Assembly: GCA_013398295.1 (NCBI GenBank)
Contig: VZSF01003002.1
Coordinates: 362,503-426,502 of the forward strand
Direction: 5' to 3'
Source: Chionis minor
Lineage: Eukaryota; Chordata; Aves; Charadriiformes; Chionididae
DNA length: 64,000 nucleotides
The number at the start of each line of letters is the position of its first letter. The first letter of the stretch is position 1. The notes under the pieces were generated by a model. It made no database searches and was not told the origin of the DNA. It saw nothing but the letters and a program-made list of their open reading frames with translations. Shown here piece after piece: positions 1-12,703 of the stretch. The position numbers and the translations under genes are program-made.

Positions 1-3000
1 GGAAGCAGCAAATAGCTGAAACGTTTGCTTTCTTATGTAAACTTGCTTATTTTTGTAATGCCTTGGACCTGTCTCAGAAGGGTGAGCTCATGTGCAGCTG
101 AGTAGACTTTAGTTATCTTCCTGTGGATCAGTTTGAAAAGTTTACGTAGATACTTCAAATAACTTAGAAAGCCTGCAACCAACCGTTCCTACACCCTGCC
201 CATGCACCTCAGTGGTCCACTGGAGCCCTTACAGTTGGGTGCAAGTTAAAGCAGCCCTCAGGCTACTTTAGTTATCTGTTGGGGCTAAGCCAGAAGAGGC
301 AAAGCACAAGGCATATGCCATCCTCTGAGCTGAGGCCACACAGATACATTTCCTCTGCTGTGCTAACTCCATGGTGTGCCTGCAGTAGCTTCTGGTCACA
401 CCTTGTATGGTGCTTGCCTGCAGACTCAATCAGCCTCACCTTGTTTTCTAGGCAGGCTTTTCTCCCTGTCTCTTAGAGATTTTTCTGTTGTATTAGAGAT
501 CTAGAACCTGTCATCTCCGGCAGTGTTTTTTGGGAGGCACTGAGGGACGTGGCGGCTACGTCTCTGCATACAGTCCCACGCTCCCTGCGTGACAGCACAT
601 GTGGTGGGGTAGGGTGGTCACTGAGGTCCCTTGCCTCCAAACTTGCCGCAGCTGGACACCACAGTCCCTAGACTAGGAGGGGCTGAGACACTTGGGAGGA
701 TGCAGGTTGTATGAATGACCTTTGTTCAAAGGAAGAACCTGGAATTCGGGGTAGAGCTCCCTCCCCGAGGTGGAGCATCAGGCACAGCTGCACAGGTGAA
801 ATCCCACTGAAGTCTGCGGTGAAGTTCTCAGTCATCCTGGCGGCATCTGGATTTGAGCCACGACACACAAAGAGCACACTCAATATAGTAGTTGACAGAA
901 TTAATAAAAGAGGATCATGTAGATAAAAACGGTGTGTGTTCGCTGCGCTCAAAGGAAGTAGTCATATAATTTCCCTATCAAAACAATACCACTACAAGCA
1001 CCACAGACCTACGCTAACATAAACCCATACTTAGCAGCCTGATCAGAAATGACAAAATTCTCCTTAAAATAGCCAAATCCTAGCTCAGAGCCTGAAATGC
1101 AGCACTCAATATATTCCAAGTAATGGAACAGTCACTGGCAGATTAGCAATTAAGTAATAGTTCACAATTAGTGAAAATATGAAAACTGCTGTAGCCTTGC
1201 TATACCAATGGGGTTATTTGTAGTCTGTTGCTTGCATCAAAACGACATGTTACAGAAAGATGAAGGGAGCCTGTCACAGCCCATTTGAAAAGTCACTTCT
1301 TCTAGACAAGGCTGTCTGCTTTCATCCCTCTCTGCATTATCAGCTGAACTGCTGGCACCAGGTATTCACAAAATTTCTGAGGGAAGGAGGAGAGCACAAT
1401 ATTTCCTTGTCACTGTGATAGATTTGACAGACCATTTGGGCAATGCATCTAGCATCCTGTCACACAAATGGAAATCTTTGAAAAGCCAACAGGCTTTAAG
1501 AACAATATTCAGCTTACTCTAGGCCTGGGGTATAAGGTTATAACTAGATCTCGCTTTTGCTCATGAATCGCTCACTCTCATCCTTTAAACATGTACAGAG
1601 AACTGGGGTTGGGACAGTTCTACAACAGTCTACCTGGCTTGGTAATTAAAGTACCCCCGTGCATTCTTCTTTGTTCCTGTATACCTGCATTTCAGGCAAG
1701 AGGTTTTCTCCGCTAAAGATGGAACTGCTCCCCAGGCTGCTGTACATCTCCGAGACAATTAATTTTATTTGTCAAGACTATTGTATGTGTGGCATGTGGT
1801 CATCAGGCACAGTGTTACAAGAGATCCCAGGCTTCACCAAAGGGGCAGGCTTGGCACTGGTATCTGGAGGTGAGACAAAGAGAAACGCTGGCTGCCGTGC
1901 CAGGTGATGTGGGCACCCTTCTTGCAGGGTGCTGGCGCCCAACCAGCAACCTAGCAAGATCTTTGAAGTATCAAGCTGCTGACAGTGCTATTTAAGATCA
2001 GTAAACAAGCATCCTATTTAAACTGTGGTTAGGGAAGGATCATTGGCACTTGGGAAAGGAGGTGTTATCAAGCTAGAATTTGGGCAGTGCAGAACCACAA
2101 CGGAGTGCCTTGCTCTCTGCAGAGTGGCCATGCAGCCAAAGTCCCACTGCTCTTTCCCAGTTAAACACCTAGGCCATCTCCCTGTCGCACAACTCAGAGC
2201 CCATTTTTGCAACTGCATTTCACCAGCTGATATTTTCTCATAACATCTAAAATATTGCCCTTCCATTCACATGCTCCCAATGGAAATGGAAAGTATTGCT
2301 GAGCAGAGTGCTGTTTTCTGCCCTGCATCATGAAGCCAGGGGTATGAACAAGCTTGCTCTTATATACAATTTGTATATCTTTTTGTAAAATCCTTCCATG
2401 TGTTTTGGGATTGAAGTTATACACGAACAAGACTGAAAATACATTATCTATTGTCTTCCCTCTGTTTTAATGACCCCTCACCATCCGACCACATGCTGTT
2501 TCTCAGTAGTACAGCACAATGCGTCAGACATGTACAAACTTTGGCCTTCTGCACTTCAGTGACATCCTGAGTAAACTCACAGGACCAGTGCACAGACCTT
2601 GAAAATATCCCAGGCAAACACATTAGTAAATAAGTAAAGGCACAGTTCTCACTTCTGATGGGTTAATTCTTCATCTCTTCCACCTACTATTCCCAAGGTG
2701 CAGCTTGCAAACGCTCCTAGCCCTGTCATACTCTGCCCATTTTTATTCTCAAGTCAAAAAAGTGCACACTCCCCAGCAAAAGACCATTTCCATGCCACCT
2801 TCAAGCTTTCAAACTTCATCTGTCTTGCTGTCACTTTGCCCAAAGAAGTTATACTGTAGAGATGGAAAAATGGCTTCTCATACTTGGAAATCTGAGGGTT
2901 TATCTTTTGGGGAAAGATCAATTATGAACAACTTGCAGAAACCTTTTTTTTTTTTTTGCCATTATTAGGATGTGTGCAAAGACGTGTATTGCAGTATCTC

Positions 3001-4600
3001 ACCTCAAAGTGGCTAAGTGTAGGTAACCATATTTCTAGGCTCCCATTAGGAATAAAGGAGACCTCTGACTTGTTTCAAGAACTTGTTCTTCTGTATGTGG
3101 AGAGAGCAACATTATTTTCCCCTGGCTGTTTTGGAGGACAGCACAGGGCTTGTTTGCTTGTTTGTTTGGTATACAGGATCAGGTTTTCTGCTGATTTCAA
3201 GGAAGGAACCCCCCCAAGCTTGCACGATCAAGCTTGCAGGCTGTACCTGCTCAGGCCCTTTACCCTGTGCCGTGCAAAGATTCAAACCAGAGACTTTCCC
3301 AGATATCGATGGCGTTACAAGGAGGAAGCAGAAGATGAAACACTGTGCCTAAGTGACTCCTTGATAAGAGGATTAATTTAAAACCATACACTTTGCTCAT
3401 TTAACTTTTTTTTGTAAGGAAGCATAAAACAGCACTGTAATTGTACTTTGGCCTGTGGAAATAATAACCCAGAAATAACATCTTTACTTAAATTCTAGTA
3501 GCTTAAGATCTCTGCTGGGCTGCTTCTTTCACTGCAAGACCTATAATTAGCCATCCATTATGGCATCGAGCAGTAATCCTAAGGAAGCCTGTATTTTCCC
3601 CCTAAGCACTGTATCCCAAACATGCCATGGAGCAGCTAGGGAATACCCTACAGTTCCCCCTTCTGCTCGACCTAGGGGGTTGGAGACCCTCCCCGGGGCA
3701 CCTCGCAGAGCTCTTCAGGAGGGACACCCCATGGGACACCGTGCCACTCTCAGGTGTGAGAGGTGTACTGTGTCTCACCTTGTGAACACTGGGATCACGA
3801 TATCCTGGGTCCTAGAGCTACGGTGGTGCAATTTGGGCTGCTTCCCCTCAACACCTTATTTTTTTTTGACTTTGGGGTGGGAAAAGAAAGCACCTTTCCA
3901 TTTAGGAAAAGCGGCCAAGCAAAGCACTCCTTTCCTCTGCGAGGGGAAAAATTCCATGGCCCTTGGACCAAGCATGACTGCTTTGGGGATGGGAATGGCT
4001 CACTGGTGCCGCTCCAGGTCTGTACGTCTGTGCCTTCAGGACAGCTAACGCTTTCCCAGCACAACTGCAGGGGATACTCGCAGGAAACTGTACTGGTCAA
4101 ACTGAAGACTGAGTTCAGATGGGGTGAAACCGCACATGTGAAGAAGACCTGGCTAAAGGTGTTTCCCCATGGTTTCGGGAAAGATTTTAGCTTCCCTTAA
4201 AATAAACAGGTAATTTTCTCGGGTAAAGTACCATAAACATATAAGCTGTTTCACTTAGGAAATCCTACATTTGAATCAGTTTGTATTTTCCAAAGCATTT
4301 TCCCAGTTTTATTGTCTAAAAGTGTTTTCCAAATTAGAATTTAATTTATAAGTGGTTTCAGTTGCTTGGAAACAGTGTTGGCAGGGTTTTTGTGTGCATG
4401 TGAACAAATTACTGCCTGAAAAGGCTGCCCCTTTCTATCTGTAACCTTTTTTAACGTTGATGCAAACTCCTCTGCGAAAATGGCTTGAGGACTCTCTGGT
4501 GGTGGACATGGGGCTGATGAGACTGGTCCCCATCTTAACACACTCTGGGCGCTGGGAGCAACGTACAGATGGTCCTCCAACGTGTCAGACCTCACCCCTC
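1..4600. other. unique non-coding DNA, no gene recognised
   Basis: No recognisable coding sequence, RNA gene or transposon. The short open frames on both strands overlap each other, have no family resemblance and are of a length expected by chance. A 14-base T run lies at 2944-2957. The longest frame here (162 codons, + strand from 3560) has no splice or composition support. The segment is probably intronic or intergenic. Confidence 0.6.
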
Positions 4601-4624
4601 ACACAACTTCCTCTGGACTACCAG

Positions 4625-4790
4625 CCAGCCTGACCTTAGACTTAGAAAAGACATTGAATCCTTGGCATGACAGCTGTGCTCTGGCTTCTGATGGCAATTA
4701 CCAAGAATGTGGGCTCTCCAAGGCTCAGTGGCATCAGGAATATTGTTTCAAGACAGCTCTTGTGTTATACCCTCAAGCTTTGAGTGCAAG
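4625..4790 (+). other. candidate exon (weak), 166 bp
   Basis: A pyrimidine-rich acceptor ending 'ctggactaccag' precedes an open frame, which ends at a good donor (GTGCAAG, then GTAAAG). The frame enters with two bases, runs 54 codons and leaves two bases. The 43-bp candidate exon at 8356 begins with the single base needed to continue it. In the unspliced DNA the same frame stops at a TAA overlapping the donor. The predicted residues match no family I know. Phase agreement with one downstream segment has a one-in-three chance of being coincidence, so this is only a pointer for transcript data. Confidence 0.15.
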
Positions 4791-4799
4791 GTAAAGTAA

Positions 4800-7700
4800 A
4801 CAATGTTTTTTACAAGCACTTCATTACTGCAGATCAATGCCACCACACACTCAGATTTGCCCTTCCCAGATTCAATGCGATGAGGACAAAGAGGGTTTCT
4901 ATAAAGTGCTGGAAATTTGAGGTCAAGGGCATGAAGACATGCAGGAGGTGTAATTCTCTGTTAGACTTTTAAATGTGGTTATTCCTAACAAGCAATACTG
5001 TATGTTGATCCTCACCAGCCTACTACCACTATAAGAGACAAATCTGTGACCTGTCTCAGATGCCTCAGAATACACTTTAACTTCACTTTGACGTGTGTCT
5101 TTCATAAAGACAAGAAGCAAGTTTTGACTAAAGAAGAAGTCAAGTTTTTCTGAAATTTCCGTTGATCTTCCTCTCCATGTTAACACTGAGTTAAACCTTC
5201 ATTTGGACCAAGTTTTAGATTTAATCTCTAGTCACTGCAATAGGTCAGGCTTGAAAAAAGCACTTTGCGCTACCAGTTCAGTGCAATTTCTTTATCTAGC
5301 AGTCACAGTAAGTGTTGAAGTAAATCTCATATTACACGTTCAGTAATGTCACAGGCCTGATCTTGTTCCATGCTTCTTTGGAAACATGAGGGTAAGCTGC
5401 ACAAGGCATAGGAAATTTATAATAATAATTTTTTTAAAAATGGAGTGAGGTCACTTTTTGGATGTTCAATGTTTTTGGAGTTAGAACTCAAAAAACCTCT
5501 GCTTTGATCTTGTTCCTCAGCCAATTTTTTGGCTTTCTGTTCTCACTGTGATTTTCTTAAAAGTTTGTTAAGAGCTAATAACCTGTTCCTATTTGTGATA
5601 TTAAAGAATCTACATAATTTTGAAACCCTACTAGAGTGTTGTAAAGTGATCATATTTATATTCAAATTAGAAATCCACCATATGCAGTAGTGAGTGTTAA
5701 AGTTGTGGTTACTTGGAAAGCTAGGAACCTCCATGGGAGCAAGAAAGAAGAAATGCATGATGTAGTTAGGGAAAAAAGAAGTCATCTGATGATCAGGGAG
5801 GTGAGCAGAAGCTTTCTGGAGCTGTTCACTAAGCAATTCTTGGAGTTGCTGGATGTAACAAAGGCTCACGACAGCTGCCCATGCACAGGTGCCTGGTGCC
5901 ATCTGGGATGTCCTATGGCACCCTGCCTGATCCCAGTGTGCCACTCCAAAAGACTGCAGGTCCCCTCCCCTCCGGGTCCAGCGCTGGACCTGCCAGCCTC
6001 ACATGGATATCTTGTGTAGCACATCTTAAATGGCAGTAGCCACACATAGGCAGGCAGATGAGTACAGCTCTTCAGAAGGATCTTTTACTCATTTAAAATC
6101 ACAGGCAGAAAAAAAGCAACATTGAAAGATCTCAGCCTTTAGATCACATAAATGCAAGATGCAGAGCGATTTTCTGATTTCAGGTTATGATGGTAGTCAG
6201 GGAAGAAAACAGATATAAACTTCCAGCGGCTGATGCCCACACAGTTAGTTATTCCTGCATGAACTGAGGGTGAAAATACTAGTTTTCTTACTTACTCACT
6301 TCATACTTTTGCAGGTCAGCAGAAAAAAGAATCACATCGTGTGAAAATGTGCCATACAGAGTCAGACTAGCTGTGCTTTTACCTATAAACTGAACATATG
6401 TCTGGGGATTATATGGTATAATAAATAAAAGTAATCAAAGACTCAATTCCTCTGACTTTAAAGCAGGCCTGTATTTTGAGAGCTGGATAAAAAACCTGGG
6501 GCCTCACAAAGTAGATCTGTTGGGTAAAAGGGGACTGACTGGCTGGAGGGACGAAGACAAACCTGGAAATATCCCATTTCCCTGGGCAAAGAGAGACTGT
6601 TAAGTGTGAGCACGGTGACTGTAGCTGCTTAGACCTCTCCAACTCTTCCTGAAAACGTCCTTATCAAAACTTTTCGTGACAATGGCTGTGATTTACGTGC
6701 AAGTTGCACATTGTAGAAAGAAGCTAAGGAGCAAAACAGCCATTGCATGGTCAACCTCAACTATGCACTGACCAACGCTGCACTTGGGGCTCTCTGACTG
6801 AGATCTTCAGATGGCTCTGTGTTCCATCATCTAATTTTGAATGAAATCTACAGTATGTTCACACTGTTTCTCCCTCCCTTCTTAGTAGTTAGAAATTAAC
6901 ACCCTTGACACCCTTTTAAACCACACTGTTTGGCAACTATTTTACAGTGTAGGCAAACATTTGAGTTTAGTGTCAAATATGCTGGGTGTTGTACAGTACA
7001 CAAATAAAGACTGTCTCTTCCTCAAAGGTCTTGCAGTCTGAAAGATAAGAAGATGAAAGAGTGCTTGGGAAGATGAGTGAAGGGGGGGACTGCGGGAGGG
7101 GTTTACTTCAGCTAAAACATAAAAACCTGGAAATCACTCAAAGAACATACAGATTTTGGTACTGGAAGTGTGTGTTTTTTTACATGTAACAGTTTTGCGT
7201 TTAAGAAGAAAAGGTGAAGCTGTTGACAGTGGCTTGTGCTGGGTTTTGTTAGGACTTAGGTAGCACGTAGCTGTTAATTCTCCCGACACCCCCAAGGTGG
7301 CCACTGTGCCACCCTGCTGCAGCCGGTCTCTGCCCAAAGCCAAATGTTCTCCCTCAAACCGCCGGTCCTGCTCTGAGGGAAACACTCCCACATCAGCATC
7401 CTGATATCCCATAAACAACTTGTTGGGTTTTGTGAGGGTTTTGACCTTGAGAGGTATTAGAGGGAGAGCTTTAGAGACCAGATGTCTCTTGTACATGGTG
7501 GAAGACTTTTCATTTAAATACATGAAATCGTTAGACTTTTTTTTGCTTGCATATACTTAGGAAAGTTATGAGTCACAAAGTAAACAGAAATAAATATGAT
7601 GTAATCAGCATGTGCAACTTTCCATGATTCAGTTTTGCAAATATTTCTCCATCTGTCTCCAGACATCAAGCACGGGTTAAAGGCAAGGACCCCCTGGTCA

Positions 7701-8340
7701 CAAGGGCACCGAACTGCTCTGTCCCTGGGAAGGAGCAGCCGGGGTGCAGGCTGCTGGGGCACAGCAGCAGGGTGCTCAGTGCTGCCCTGCACCCCTTGCT
7801 CATATCTACCTCCAAGTTTCTAGAAGCGTAGTTCACTGTTACTGCAGACAGAGGGACTCGGCATCAGGTAGCACAAACTTTCCTGTGGTGGACACTCCCA
7901 GGTTGTGATTCTTTGTATGTCACCTCCCAGGTGACACTCACATCCCACAAAGAAAGGGCAAAGATTAATTCCCCTTTCATTCTTAACGTGGTTCGGTACA
8001 CATCAGATGGTGCCTCTGTTGGTTTTGGGATCATACCAGGATAGCTTGTTCCTCAAACAATGTTTGAGATCAGACTTATCCCAGATTACACAGATGACAG
8101 ATCTGACTTTGCCTTAGTAATGCCAGAACAGTTCTGATACTAATAGGAATGATGTAGCTGCAGCTTCTCTGGGCAAAGTGCTAACAAAATGCCACGTGCA
8201 CATGAAATGAGTGATCCTTGGCGTCATGAAGTCACGTGCCAGTTGTTTGTACGTAAAGGCAAAGCGTGCAGTTGTTCTGTGAATCTGAGTGACACACTTG
8301 CAGCCATCCGTGTTTTGATTTCAGGCCAGTGAAAACCAGA
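4800..8340. other. unique non-coding DNA, nothing recognised
   Basis: I see no transposon, RNA gene or coherent coding frame in this stretch. The short open frames on both strands are isolated, and I found no paired strong splice sites around them. Confidence 0.6.
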
Positions 8341-8355
8341 TTTTCCTTTTGCTAG

Positions 8356-8398
8356 CGTAGCCCAACGGTTGGTGGAGCAGGAAGCAGCTAATGCCAAG
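8356..8398 (+). other. candidate micro-exon, 43 bp
   Basis: A strong acceptor ('ttttccttttgctag') and a good donor (GCCAAG, then GTAAAA) enclose 43 bases. One of the three frames, entered with one base, reads VAQRLVEQEAANAK. This is a charged, helix-prone peptide typical of coiled-coil proteins and contains no stop. Another acceptor-like site ('gttttgatttcag', ending just upstream at 8326) would include an in-frame stop, so the downstream acceptor is preferred. Its phase fits the candidate exons at 4625-4790 and 9192. No gene family can be named from 14 residues, and a chance pseudo-exon is quite possible. Confidence 0.25.
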
Positions 8399-9191
8399 GT
8401 AAAACTATGCATGTTTCTTGTCATATGTCTTCAAGTGATACATTCCAGAGTTGTTCTTTATTTAATCATCCAGAGATAAATAAGCTACTGCTTATTACAA
8501 ACTAATTATTTTTTAAACAGCACAGCTAAGAGATAATCTGTGCTACAGAATTCCTAGTGGCAAAACATCCAGGATTTTTTACATGTAAAATCATGAAACT
8601 GCTGTGATGCTTTTGAAGTTTTAAGACACACATGCATTTGCTTGAAAACGACTGTGCAAGCAATACTCTCTTGTTTGGGTCGGGTCCTTCAAGGAGCAGC
8701 ACAGGTAGTCCTACACTTAACTTCATGACCTCAGTCCTCACAAGTCTGACCTAGCTGATAACATTTTTGAACAATGTGTCTATCTCTAAATGCAATTAAA
8801 AAAATAATAATCTGTGGTTTTAGTATTGATTAGTCTCCTCACCAAAAATTGTGTTCACAGCTAGAGGACTAAAGAATGGTGAGCAGGAAAGAGGCTTAAC
8901 AAAGACACTTTGAAGGCAAAAAGCCCAACACAATGCCTTTTTCTTTTCCTTCTCTAATTGCTGCAGATGTTGCATAGTCACACCTATGAAAAGTTAAATA
9001 TTATGTCTCTGTAACATTTTTGATCTTCATTAATTATAGCTCAGAAAAGCTTACAAAAAGCAGCCTGCCTCTTTAATACAAATAAGATTAATTGCATGGT
9101 TGTTCAGAAAATGAACCACCAGTAGTTAAACAAAAAATGTTTGTCTTTAAGCAGCCCTTGGATGAATTTTTTTTTTTTTAAACTGTTACAG

Positions 9192-9317
9192 GAAGTGAAG
9201 AGGCTGCCAAATTACCATGCCCGTGAGCCCCACTCTCATTATCAGCCTAAACGAACGCACACACCCCGCCACTTTCATCCTCTTCCAGGTCCAAGAAAAA
9301 GAAAAAAGAGGCATAAA
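9192..9317 (+). other. candidate exon start running into the assembly gap
   Basis: A long poly-T tract followed by 'aaactgttacag' forms a strong acceptor. The frame from the first base (GAA GTG AAG...) is open and basic, rich in H, R, P and K, up to a poly-C tract, where the assembly becomes unreliable. It continues in phase from the candidate exon ending at 8398. The 3' end cannot be placed: there is a weak internal donor-like GTGAGC about 30 bases in, and the real boundary may lie in the gap. The unresolved sequence means the function cannot be judged. Confidence 0.15.
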
Positions 9318-9341
9318 CCCCCCCCCCCCCCCCCCCCCCCC
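9318..9341. repeat. poly-C homopolymer, 24 bp
   Basis: There are 24 consecutive C residues just before the assembly gap. Long G/C homopolymers cause sequencing drop-out and are a typical cause of gaps in bird assemblies. The length is probably not exact. Confidence 0.9.
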
Positions 9342-9368
9342 ACAAAAAGGGGGCTTCGAAGAGCGGGA

Positions 9369-9821
9369 NNNNNNNNNNNNNNNNNNNNNNNNNNNNNNNN
9401 NNNNNNNNNNNNNNNNNNNNNNNNNNNNNNNNNNNNNNNNNNNNNNNNNNNNNNNNNNNNNNNNNNNNNNNNNNNNNNNNNNNNNNNNNNNNNNNNNNNN
9501 NNNNNNNNNNNNNNNNNNNNNNNNNNNNNNNNNNNNNNNNNNNNNNNNNNNNNNNNNNNNNNNNNNNNNNNNNNNNNNNNNNNNNNNNNNNNNNNNNNNN
9601 NNNNNNNNNNNNNNNNNNNNNNNNNNNNNNNNNNNNNNNNNNNNNNNNNNNNNNNNNNNNNNNNNNNNNNNNNNNNNNNNNNNNNNNNNNNNNNNNNNNN
9701 NNNNNNNNNNNNNNNNNNNNNNNNNNNNNNNNNNNNNNNNNNNNNNNNNNNNNNNNNNNNNNNNNNNNNNNNNNNNNNNNNNNNNNNNNNNNNNNNNNNN
9801 NNNNNNNNNNNNNNNNNNNNN
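9369..9821. other. assembly gap (453 N)
   Basis: This is a run of 453 N. Open frames that appear to cross it on either strand are artefacts of reading N as non-stop. The gap is bounded by a poly-C tract and a G-rich tail on the left and by poly-A on the right, so the flanking 50 bases on each side should also be treated as low quality. Confidence 0.99.
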
Positions 9822-9889
9822 AAAAAAAAAAAAAAAGGTGGAAAAAAAGGAAAAAAAAAAAAGAAAAAGAGAAAAAGAAAAGAAAAATC
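9822..9889 (+). repeat. A-rich low-complexity tract
   Basis: The tract starts with 15 A residues directly after the gap and continues as A with scattered G. It could be a true A-rich microsatellite or a low-quality contig end. It is not followed by a recognisable retroposon body. Confidence 0.8.
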
Positions 9890-10160
9890 ACCCCCCTGAT
9901 GCAGGTAGTGGGTGGAGAGACAAACAGAGGAGCATGAAGGAGTGCATGGGGGTGTGCCCAGGGAAGGAGGTGGCGACGGCCGACAGTCTGCGGCGCAGGG
10001 CGCAAGTATGAAATGGGTCTGGCCTCCTGTGCAGGCACCCGTGTTTCAGCATAGCCTCCCCTCGCCTTTGGCAGCCGGGCTGTGGGACCAGGTGCCGGGT
10101 GGGATGCCTCAGCCACTGCCACTGCCAGGGAAGCGGCAGCATGCCGGCTGCTCGTGAAGG
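9890..10160. other. GC-rich patch beside the gap
   Basis: This patch is clearly more GC-rich than its surroundings, with a small CpG cluster around 9973-10003 (gacggccgac and gcggcgcagg). Open frames on both strands (about 80 codons each) follow from the low stop frequency of GC-rich DNA and match nothing known. Together with the poly-C on the other side, it suggests the missing sequence is GC-rich and may hold part of an island or exon. That is inference only. Confidence 0.4.
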
Positions 10161-12700
10161 ACTGAAAGGAGGTTTTTGTCTTGGTGGGACATGATGAGAA
10201 GGACTTTGGCATCAGCTCATGTTGTCCCCATGCTTTCTGAGACAAGTCTGTTTTCCTCATTTTAGACATGCCCATCCTGTCCCTAAGCAAGACACTTTCA
10301 TTCAGTTTCCTAAACTCCTCTGGGAGAAAACCCTTGGTAATAAGGACTTAATTTTACACCAAACCCGCCTGATGGGAGGCAAAGCCATAGAGCACTGAGA
10401 TACGTGAAGCGAATGATAGCGGGGAAAGGAAAGAGTGCTCAGGACAGTGTCAGGACCTAGAGAAACACCACTGAATATCCCAGAGCTCAGGCTTCTGAAA
10501 CTCTAGCATTAGCAGGTGTTGCACTAATTACCAAAAGCTTTGAAGTAACGTGGGCAGAAAACGTTTGTAATAAAAAGAGAATAACGCCTGGCTATTTGCG
10601 AAGATATTTATTGTCTATATCATCATATCACTCAGAGGCACAATAAAAGATGGGGCATAAGGGTGCTGTTTGTGATGCAGAACCAGTTAAGGAGCATTTT
10701 CCAGGGAGATGAATTACCATGCCAATTGGAATAATGCTGCATTAATCCATGGCGCTCAAAAATATTTGTGAGGATATATTCTGAAATCACACTGACAGAG
10801 AAAAGAAGGCAGAGAAATGACAGTATAGGCGGTTAACATAAAACTTAAAGTCAGAAAAACTTGCCCTTCTCAAGCATTTCACAATGTCTACCTTTGATCC
10901 TGGGACCAGAAAGCAGTATGGGATTAATGATCTTTAAGGGCTGTTCTAGCATCACAGATGGGCACTGCCATTGAGGAGGACCCATCAGCATATTCCGGAT
11001 TTAACCCAACTGAAAGCTCTAGATTTGTTTTTCCAATTCTCCTTTTTCAAGCAGTTCAGAGCCAGGCCTTTACGGGGCTTCTTCCAAAATTTCTGGGCTC
11101 ACAGGGATGTTTGGGATGTTGAGATCTGGGAAAAAAGAGCTGGTTTAATCCATTTCAGTTATAGGGCACTTTCTATATTTAGGATTTTAAATTATGTTTT
11201 ATTAAGAATGCAAATTACGAACATTTCTAGGACTCCAGGTACTTGCATGTCCCAGCTAGCACATAAACCTCATGCCATTACAAATCTGAATAAAGTAGGT
11301 TAAGTTTGCAGCAGGTTTAAAATAGGGCAAAAGGGAGGGCGGGAAGAGAGCCTGCACAACGTGTTCAACATCTGCCCACTAGGATGGGAGGAGAAACATC
11401 TACACTCCAGCTGAACCGCACCTATACAACTGCCTGTGAAGCTGCAGTATCAATCTCAGCTTGGCCACACGTATCCTGTTCTATTTTCACATTTGAAAGA
11501 TTTAGCTTTTATACTTTTTTTTTTTTTTCCCCTTCTGTTGGGTGTTTTGTTGTTTGGTTTGCTTGGCTTTGGTTTTTTGGGTTTTTTTTTCTTTTTTTTT
11601 CCCTGGGGGATGATGTCTTCTATATAGTGCCAGCAGGAGGTTCTCAGAGAAATCAGTTTCATCAACCTGTGACCAATGTATTGAAAAATGGAGCATGGCT
11701 CCACGGCAGCAATCACAGGAATCTGTTGCGGACACTTAGCCTGGAGCCTCCATAATTTCCGACACTGAGCATCTGAGGAAATAGCATTCAGTATTTCATT
11801 CTGACATTTCAGCTCTTGACAGCGTGCTACAGAATGCTACTTGAACCCAAAGTCAAATGCAATAAACAGAGCACAGCTTTGCAAAAAACCGAAGCGTAAG
11901 CAAGGCTGGTTCAGCTTGCCCTGTCTCACAGGGAGCCGCAAGAGAGGGAAACAGAAATATGTGGCTCCAGGCAGTCGCTCCATTGCTGCCTGCCTGTTAA
12001 AAATAACTTGCAATTTTCAAGATGCAGTTACAGGCACTATCAGGGCCTCCTGGCCTAATGAGAGCACCAGCAATGAATTAGGCAGAAAATGCCCTGGATT
12101 ACCCAGCAATTCCTTCTCCAGCCCCCCGAGAGATGCCACCTTTCTCCCTGTCCTCCAAACGTTTGCTATTTTTGTCCCCATTCAGTCCTTTGTCCTGTAT
12201 CAATTCAGCTTCTTCCTCAACACGCTCACTTTGTGGTGCCCATGACTCCTTTTTAGCTCCGTGTCACCCCTCTCACCACCTTCCCTCGCTCCGCCCCAGG
12301 TGGAGCAGCACATCAGTGGAAAACAGCCGATACCCTTTCCCTGTGCCCGCACCCCGTGTTGTTCCCACAGCCACCGCTCATTGTCCCCGCTCTTCTTCAT
12401 ACACCTGGGAGCCCAAACAGGATTTGAGCATCCTTTCCTCTGACCCTCAAGTGCACTGCAATCCTGACCCTCTGCTCTACCTGCTCACTTCATGCAGCCG
12501 TTCTCTGTAGCCGTTCAACTCCCCCATAAACTGGCAAAGACACACTGGGCATCTGCTGCCTCGGTGTCAGAATAATCCCACCTGGAGAAAATTCCAGGCA
12601 ACTCACCCCCACCCCAGTGGGCTTTGGGGCCCATTGCCACCAGGGCAATGTGGCATCATGCATCATCAACCTCTGCCTGCAAGGGGGTGGGTAACATCAA
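10161..12700. other. unique non-coding DNA with T-rich tract
   Basis: No gene is recognised. A T-rich, GT-interrupted low-complexity tract occupies about 11514-11606. A C/T-rich stretch around 12120-12500 gives overlapping open frames on both strands, which look like composition effects. Confidence 0.55.
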
Positions 12701-12703
12701 GAT

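Noticed and set aside
3779..3869. Minus-strand segment with good acceptor and strong donor (TTCACAAG/GTGAGA)
   Set aside because: Stops in all three frames, so at most a non-coding exon; the acceptor tract lies next to an A/T homopolymer.
3560..4200. Overlapping + strand frames of 162 and 145 codons
   Set aside because: Two frames over the same bases with no recognised product and no splice support.
9141..10290. Open frames of 250-350 codons crossing the gap on both strands
   Set aside because: They are open only because N codons are not counted as stops; the real sequence is unknown.
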